Shown here piece after piece: positions 8,696 to 12,154 of a stretch of 12,154 nucleotides of DNA. The stretch's first letter is position 1. Each line of letters begins with the position of its first letter. This DNA is from M3007 sp038203695 (GTDB lineage Bacteria > Bacteroidota > Bacteroidia > Chitinophagales > Saprospiraceae), in NCBI GenBank assembly GCA_038203695.1, contig JBBRDQ010000161.1, forward strand, positions 1 to 12,154. Reading direction: 5' to 3'. Below the pieces are notes generated by a model. It was not told the DNA's origin. It searched no databases and was given only the letters and a program-made list of their open reading frames with translations. Both the position numbers and the translations under genes were made by a program.

Positions 8696-8779
8696 GTACC
8701 CATGCGAACTTTTCCCGCCAATCATTTTGAATGTTGAATCTGCCACTGCTTTATAAGGTTGTCTGGACTACGGATCAAA

Positions 8780-9160
8780 TTAAAGCACTAACCTTTTGAA
8801 AGTCAGGCTTTTACTCCCAAAATTGATCAGTAACCCCACTTCCAGTTTGTATACTTTCAAATAATTCAGGGCCTGGGCCAGGTGTACATCTTCCAATTGA
8901 ATGACGGCTTTTATCTCCACCAATACTTTCCCCTCCACTACAAAATCTGCCCTGCGGATGCCGATGGGGTCTTGCAAATTTTTATAAAAAATAGGTTGCT
9001 CTATTTCTCTGGCAAATTCCAGGCCGACTGTTCGCATTTCGTACGATAATGCTCTTTGATAGATTACTTCCTGGAAACCATTGCCCAGAAAAGTGTGTAC
9101 TTCAAATGAGGCACCGATTATTTTTTCGGTGATGTCTTTGTACTTTAAAGTGGTATTCAT
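8780..9160 (-). CDS. GxxExxY protein (PDDEXK_3 nuclease-like fold)
   Basis: This encodes a 126-residue protein of the GxxExxY family. The defining motif is GFQEVIYQRAL, with Gly28, Glu31 and Tyr34. A PD-(D/E)xK-type core follows: Glu20 (SFEVH), Asp72 (RRADFVVEGK) and Glu82/Lys84 (VLVEIKAV). The C-terminal half (LAQALNYLKVYKLEVGLLIN) is also typical. The fold suggests nuclease ancestry, but no biochemical role is established for the family. The ATG at 9160 (MNTTLKYKDI) is where homologous-looking sequence begins. The frame continues upstream to 9223, but that extension (IQTSAPSVIQISAPS) is translated repeat DNA and is unlikely to be coding. The gene follows HMG-CoA synthase on the same strand, 477 bases away, with a repeat cluster immediately upstream. 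No clear promoter was found. Confidence 0.85.
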   Translation of the reverse strand: MNTTLKYKDITEKIIGASFEVHTFLGNGFQEVIYQRALSYEMRTVGLEFAREIEQPIFYKNLQDPIGIRRADFVVEGKVLVEIKAVIQLEDVHLAQALNYLKVYKLEVGLLINFGSKSLTFKRLVL

Positions 9161-9180
9161 ACTGGCAAAATAAGAGGATG

Positions 9181-9228
9181 GAGCGGATATTTGAATCACG
9201 GATGGAGCGGATGTCTGAATCACGGATT
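9181..9228. repeat. Two tandem 24-bp repeats
   Basis: Positions 9181-9204 and 9205-9228 are two copies of a 24-base unit beginning GAGCGGAT and containing TGAATCACGGAT, differing at three positions. They merge into the larger 54-bp repeats to the right and share the TGAATCACGGAT core with them. They lie 20 bases upstream of the GxxExxY start codon. Confidence 0.8.
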
Positions 9229-9395
9229 TTTTAAAGGATTACGCAGATTACACGGATTTTAAGGGTGTCTGAATCACGGATTTTTAAAAGGATTACGCAA
9301 ATTACACGGATTTTAAGGGTGTCTGAACCACGGATTTTAAAAGGATTACGCAGATTACACGGATTTTAAGATTATGCAAATTACACAGATTTAAA
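9213..9395. repeat. Three degenerate 54-bp direct repeats plus a partial copy
   Basis: Units lie at 9213-9266, 9267-9320 and 9321-9370, with a decayed fragment at 9371-9395. Each complete unit reads GTCTGAATCACGGATTTT, an A/T run, then GGATTACGCAGATTACACGG and ATTTTAAGGGT. Units 1 and 2 are both exactly 54 bases; unit 3 lacks one T and its GGGT end. There are no unique spacers between units, so this is not CRISPR. The repeats resemble dispersed intergenic repeats common in Bacteroidota; this is inference, because other genomic copies cannot be seen here. Confidence 0.85.
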
Positions 9396-9403
9396 GAAGC
9401 ATG

Positions 9404-9455
9404 CACTTTAATCCGTGTCATCCGCGTAATCCTTTTAAAAATCCGTGATTCAGAC
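9404..9455. repeat. Inverted copy of the 54-bp repeat
   Basis: The reverse complement of 9404-9455 matches the direct units. Over 9424-9455 it is perfectly complementary to 9267-9298 for 32 bases, and it matches unit 3 with only a few changes. The cluster can therefore fold into a long hairpin in DNA or RNA. On the minus strand this lies upstream of the GxxExxY gene; read leftward from HMG-CoA synthase it follows that gene's 3' end. Confidence 0.85.
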
Positions 9456-9637
9456 ATTTTTAACGCCCCAAGAAACGCTTTTTGCGGAATAGATTTTTTC
9501 AGTTTTGTTTTATTTGTGTTTTTATTTGGAGAATGAGAAACTTGGAGAGGAGATATAGTAATTTACAATAGGTTAGGAGCCAGCCACTTCCCAGCCCTAT
9601 TGAGATTCACTTTAAAAATCTGTAGCCGCACCAAAAT
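9456..9637. other. Intergenic gap downstream of HMG-CoA synthase
   Basis: There is no convincing gene here. The only structure seen is a 7-bp inverted repeat CAATAGG/CCTATTG (9566-9572 and 9596-9602) with a 23-base loop. It is too weak to call a terminator. A T-rich run lies near 9498-9528. Confidence 0.5.
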
Positions 9638-11029
9638 TTACCCCTCCCCATAATACCGCGCGCCCAGCGTAACGCCCTCCTGACCAATCCGTTCTAATCC
9701 AAAACGCCCAGACTCCCACGCCAGCGAGGCCGTTTGCGCCGCCGTATGCAGCGCAATATACGCCGCGTACGAAATCGCTTTGCGCGCATCCAGTTTGGCA
9801 AAAACCCGAAACTCGGCCGCCACCGCTGCCCAGCCCGGTTGTACAATCCCTTCTAATACCTTGGCCTTCGAGCCACTGCCGTAGGCGATAAAACCGATGC
9901 GTTTGCCGCTCAGGTTGCTGCCGTCGGCCTGGTCGGCATCCAGGGTGCTCATCAGGGCCAGGAAAATAGAAGCGGTGTACACATTGCCGGTTTCCTGGCT
10001 GGCGCGCTGGGTTTTTTCCAGTTTTCCGGCGACGAAGCGGCGGTAGAGTGGGGACTCGCTGACGGATTTAAGGAAAGCGATCTGCGCCTTAGCCAGGGCT
10101 TTTTCATCGGCGAAGCGCATCAGGTCGAGATTGGGGAAGCCGTATTTGGCCAGGTCCTGCGCCCACACGCCTTTGTCTTTACGTTCCTGGACGAATTGCT
10201 CCACATACATCCGTTTGGCGTGAAAGGCATACGGCAGGTGGAAGGCGATACGCGCCCAGCGCTCGCTCAGCGCCTGGTACTGGTCTTCGCGGAAGAGCCC
10301 GGTAGCGATGGCCCGACGGCGGAAATCGCCCAGTGCTTCGACCATGCGCTGCTGATAACACAAGTTGGAATATTGTCCGTCAAAAACCGGCGTCTCGGTG
10401 AAGTGCTCGCGCCGGGGTTTGTAGAAATCGTGGACGCTTTCCATCGCCACGCCGGTGAGTCGACGCAAGACCAGCAGGCGCGGATGCCAGGTGACCAGCA
10501 TGGCCACTGCGCCGGCACCCTGGGTGTATTCGCCGGTCGACTCCAGTTCGTATTTAGCCACATCGCTGGCGACAACGATGCCGATGTTTTCTTTATCATT
10601 CGCTACCCAGTCTTGGGTGGTTTGCAGGGCATCTACGGCACCGATACAGGCGAAGGTCATATCGACGACGTCGCAGTGGCGGAAACAATCGGGTCCGTAT
10701 TGCGGACCGAAGCGCTGTTGCAGCATGTCCACGGCATAGGTTGCCGTCGGTTTTGAGCCGTCGAGGGCACTTTCGGTGCCCAGGTAGATGCGGCCGATCC
10801 GGCGCGGGTCCAGATTGTTACGGGTAATCAGTTCGGCAATCGCTTCGGCGGCCATGGTGGCGGCATCCTCATGCGCATCTGGCAAGGCCATTTTATGCAA
10901 ACCGAGGCCCTTGGACAGTTTTTCGTACGGAATATTGCGGTGTTCGGCCAATGTGCGGATATCCAGGTACAGCTGCGGCGCGTAAAAAGCCATGTCGTCA
11001 ATTCCGACGGGAAGGAGGCGTTGAGCCAT
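9638..11029 (-). CDS. mvaS: Hydroxymethylglutaryl-CoA synthase (mevalonate pathway)
   Basis: This encodes a 463-residue cytoplasmic enzyme that condenses acetyl-CoA with acetoacetyl-CoA to HMG-CoA, the committed step toward mevalonate and isoprenoids. The catalytic triad is visible: Glu86 (YLGTESALDGSKP), Cys128 acyl carrier (DMTFACIGAVDAL) and His264 (AFHLPYAFHAK). Other family hallmarks are GEYTQGAGAVAMLV at about 167-179 and SVHDFYKPRR with PVFDGQYSNLCY at about 198-225. The thiolase-like fold spans the entire protein, and the length suits the longer bacterial and eukaryote-like forms. The ATG at 11029 (MAQRLLPVGIDD) is well placed. No other mevalonate gene is in the window, so the gene appears to stand alone, driven by a promoter near 11178. 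A polyketide beta-branching HMG synthase is an alternative, but there is no polyketide context. Confidence 0.92.
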   Translation of the reverse strand: MAQRLLPVGIDDMAFYAPQLYLDIRTLAEHRNIPYEKLSKGLGLHKMALPDAHEDAATMAAEAIAELITRNNLDPRRIGRIYLGTESALDGSKPTATYAVDMLQQRFGPQYGPDCFRHCDVVDMTFACIGAVDALQTTQDWVANDKENIGIVVASDVAKYELESTGEYTQGAGAVAMLVTWHPRLLVLRRLTGVAMESVHDFYKPRREHFTETPVFDGQYSNLCYQQRMVEALGDFRRRAIATGLFREDQYQALSERWARIAFHLPYAFHAKRMYVEQFVQERKDKGVWAQDLAKYGFPNLDLMRFADEKALAKAQIAFLKSVSESPLYRRFVAGKLEKTQRASQETGNVYTASIFLALMSTLDADQADGSNLSGKRIGFIAYGSGSKAKVLEGIVQPGWAAVAAEFRVFAKLDARKAISYAAYIALHTAAQTASLAWESGRFGLERIGQEGVTLGARYYGEG

Positions 11030-11170
11030 ATTTTGCTATTGAATTGTTTACGAATTTTGACACAAAAATTGCCCAGACGACGTGGTGTATCGTTGGACAA
11101 CAGGACTGTAACAAAATGTGGTTAGGAAAGATTAGGCTAGGTGTTAGCAGCGCGCAAAATGATCGAGCCG

Positions 11171-11178
11171 CAAAGGTA
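11171..11178 (-). promoter_or_regulatory. Candidate -7 box (TACCTTTG) for HMG-CoA synthase
   Basis: On the minus strand this reads TACCTTTG, a perfect match to the Bacteroidota -7 consensus TAnnTTTG. The -33 region is weak: ATTG lies 23 bases upstream, while the usual spacing is near 19. If used, it gives a 5' leader of about 135 bases before the ATG at 11029. Confidence 0.5.
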
Positions 11179-11510
11179 GAAATTTACAGTTAAACGAAAA
11201 TCAATTCTACGGGAATTTTGGTGAAGGCAGTTGCCGGTACTGGGTGGATGGGTGAATCAGTACGTTTGCACCGGTTGCCGTAAGTGGTTTTTTTACAAAA
11301 AATTGCGGTCAGACAACGATTCCATGACAAGGGAAAAATAGCAGTAGATGGTTACTGAAAAACATCGGACGGTTGGCGAAAATTTGAAAAATGGCGCGAA
11401 AATGTCCGTTGTTTAAACCGGGTCTCCAAAATGTTTTATAAAATAAGTAGTTGATTATCAGCATTTTATTTTAAAACATAAAATATTAACCAAAAAAATA
11501 CATGAAATTA
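11179..11510. other. Divergent intergenic region between HMG-CoA synthase and the AntA-like gene
   Basis: No convincing gene was found on either strand over these 332 bases. GTTGCCG occurs twice (near 11230 and 11275) as a short direct repeat. The rightmost part, from about 11430, becomes very AT-rich and holds an imperfect inverted repeat in front of the plus-strand promoter. Confidence 0.5.
11431..11479. repeat. AT-rich inverted repeat upstream of the AntA-like gene promoter
   Basis: ATGTTTT (11431-11437) pairs with AAAACAT (11473-11479). After a 2-base bulge, AAAATAA (11440-11446) pairs with TTATTTT (11466-11472). The loop is 19 bases. It ends 31 bases before the -33 box at 11511, a position suited to a regulator site. 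It could also be a chance product of low-complexity sequence. Confidence 0.35.
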
Positions 11511-11541
11511 TTTGTATTTAAAAACAAGTTGTTTATTTTTG
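11511..11541 (+). promoter_or_regulatory. Near-ideal Bacteroidota promoter
   Basis: TTTG at 11511-11514 is followed by exactly 19 bases and then TATTTTTG at 11534-11541, a full match to TTTG-N19-TAnnTTTG. Transcription should begin near 11548, giving a leader of about 40 bases to the ATG at 11588. This supports translation from that ATG and not from the later GTG at 11626. Confidence 0.8.
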
Positions 11542-11587
11542 TAGCGTAATTGAAACAAAACAGCAACAGGAACAAAACCAGGTAGTT

Positions 11588-11928
11588 ATGGAACTCGAAG
11601 TTTTGGAAAGTAAAAAGGCACCAAAGTGGTAACCGCCACGAACCTGCACGCGGTGCTGCAACTACCGGTGCGCCAGTACGGCGCTCAGATCCGCAAGTGG
11701 CTGCGCGACGTGTATGAATTTGAAGATGGCATCCGCCGTCCGCAGATGTACCGCGATTATGCCAAACGTCCACGCCCGGGTGAGCCGATCGAGGATTATT
11801 ACCTGACGCTGGAACTGGCCAAACTGATTGCCCTGCGCACGAACAGCAAGAGCAAACTCAAATATGCGCGTCTGCTGGACGTCTTTGCGCATAATGGACA
11901 GATGAATCTGTTCCAAACTGCCGCCTGA
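11588..11928 (+). CDS. Small AntA/KilA-N-like protein, reading requires a -1 shift near 11619
   Basis: The ATG at 11588 opens a frame (MELEVLESKKAPKW) that stops after 14 codons. A shift of -1 at the AAAAAG run (11612-11617) joins the first ten residues to KGTKVVTATNLHAVLQL-type sequence and yields a 113-residue protein ending at the TGA at 11926-11928. The main frame alone can only start at GTG 11626 (100 residues), yet in-frame codons for KGTK lie before it, back to a TAA at 11611. The sequence VVTATNLHAVL, then IRKWLRDVYEF and EDYYLTLELAKLIAL, resembles the DNA-binding AntA/AntB antirepressor and KilA-N class, where a helical N-terminal domain is followed by a 'ltldmAK' helix. This is recalled resemblance, not a database match. 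Cause of the shift may be homopolymer sequencing error, a real mutation, or programmed frameshifting. A strong promoter lies just upstream. Confidence 0.6.
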
Positions 11929-11931
11929 ACA

Positions 11932-11951
11932 GGGCGGAATTTATACCGCCC
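11932..11951 (+). terminator. GC-rich hairpin after the AntA-like gene
   Basis: GGGCGG (11932-11937) and CCGCCC (11946-11951) form a perfect 6-bp stem with an 8-base AT loop, starting 4 bases after the stop. No T tract follows, so termination is plausible but not certain. Confidence 0.5.
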
Positions 11952-12019
11952 GAAACATACGTGCAGCGATTGTTTTGAGGCCGCATAAACTCCCCCCTGC
12001 GTGTTTCGCAGAAACCGCG

Positions 12020-12027
12020 TAGTTTTG
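12020..12027 (+). promoter_or_regulatory. Candidate -7 box (TAGTTTTG) of the secreted-protein gene
   Basis: TAGTTTTG matches TAnnTTTG perfectly and lies 43 bases before the ATG at 12071. No TTTG is found 19 bases upstream, where CTGC and a small CTGCG/CGCAG hairpin (11997-12011) lie instead. Confidence 0.5.
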
Positions 12028-12070
12028 TGGGGATAAAAACGATTTGTTTCCCAATAACTCAGCACCTTCT

Positions 12071-12154
12071 ATGCGAATTCTCCTGCTTGCTGCATCTTTT
12101 CTGTTGGCTGCCGCTTTCACTCCGGCACCGCCTACACCTACCATTAAACTTGCC
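12071..12154 (+). CDS. Start of an exported protein (signal peptide), 3' end outside window
   Basis: Only the first 28 codons are visible and the frame is open to the right edge. The N-terminus MRILLLAASFLLAAAFTPAP has a single Arg, a hydrophobic core of about 14 residues, and a small-residue region followed by a proline-rich stretch (PAPPTPT). This fits a Sec signal peptide, so the product is probably periplasmic or secreted. Nothing can be said about its function. A perfect TAnnTTTG box lies 43 bases upstream of the ATG and no Shine-Dalgarno sequence is seen. Confidence 0.7.
   Translation, partial: MRILLLAASFLLAAAFTPAPPTPTIKLA

Noticed and set aside
9181..9395. Possible CRISPR array in the repeat cluster
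   Set aside because: Units abut with no unique spacers, differ from each other, and no cas genes are nearby.
9566..9602. 7-bp inverted repeat downstream of HMG-CoA synthase as a terminator
   Set aside because: The loop is 23 bases, the stem short and AT-containing, and no T tract follows on the minus strand.
10196..10756. Plus-strand frame of 186 residues inside HMG-CoA synthase
   Set aside because: It is antisense to the catalytic region of a confidently identified gene; long shadows are expected in GC-richer coding DNA.
11486..11773. Minus-strand frame of 95 residues overlapping the AntA-like gene start
   Set aside because: It is antisense to the gene and runs through the AT-rich promoter; its C-terminal half is low-complexity (NNLFLNTNNF).

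Overview
The window looks like a chromosomal segment of a Bacteroidota bacterium, probably from the Saprospiria. Base composition is close to half GC. Shine-Dalgarno sequences are weak or absent. Several genes are preceded by the Bacteroidota promoter box TAnnTTTG, once with a perfectly spaced upstream TTTG. A mevalonate-pathway HMG-CoA synthase is present, which is common in Saprospiria and Flavobacteriia but not typical of most other bacteria. The lineage is an inference from these features and not from any database comparison.

Layout. Positions 5217 down to 1 (minus strand) hold the first 1739 codons of a very large SpvB/TcB-TcC (insecticidal toxin complex / RHS-type) protein. It runs off the left edge, so its C-terminal toxin part is not visible. 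An AT-rich intergenic stretch (5218-5570) separates it from a divergent plus-strand gene (5571-6137) for an AhpD-like peroxidase-related enzyme. That gene converges on a long minus-strand gene (6296-8578) for a 2-oxoglutarate/Fe(II) dioxygenase with a large uncharacterised C-terminal part. A 21-bp stem-loop between the two stops serves as a likely bidirectional terminator. Next on the minus strand come a GxxExxY/PDDEXK_3 protein (8780-9160), a cluster of 24-bp and 54-bp degenerate repeats with an inverted copy (9181-9455), and HMG-CoA synthase (9638-11029). A divergent intergenic region carries promoters in both directions. It is followed on the plus strand by a small AntA/KilA-N-like gene (11588-11928) that needs a -1 frameshift to be read in full, and by the start of a secreted protein (12071 to the right edge).

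No shared pathway links these genes. They look like independent single-gene transcription units. The most distinctive items are the Tc/RHS-type polymorphic toxin gene, the repeat cluster immediately upstream of the GxxExxY gene, the frameshifted small gene behind a near-ideal promoter, and the long dioxygenase of unknown substrate. No tRNA, rRNA, CRISPR array, IS element or phage structural gene was seen.
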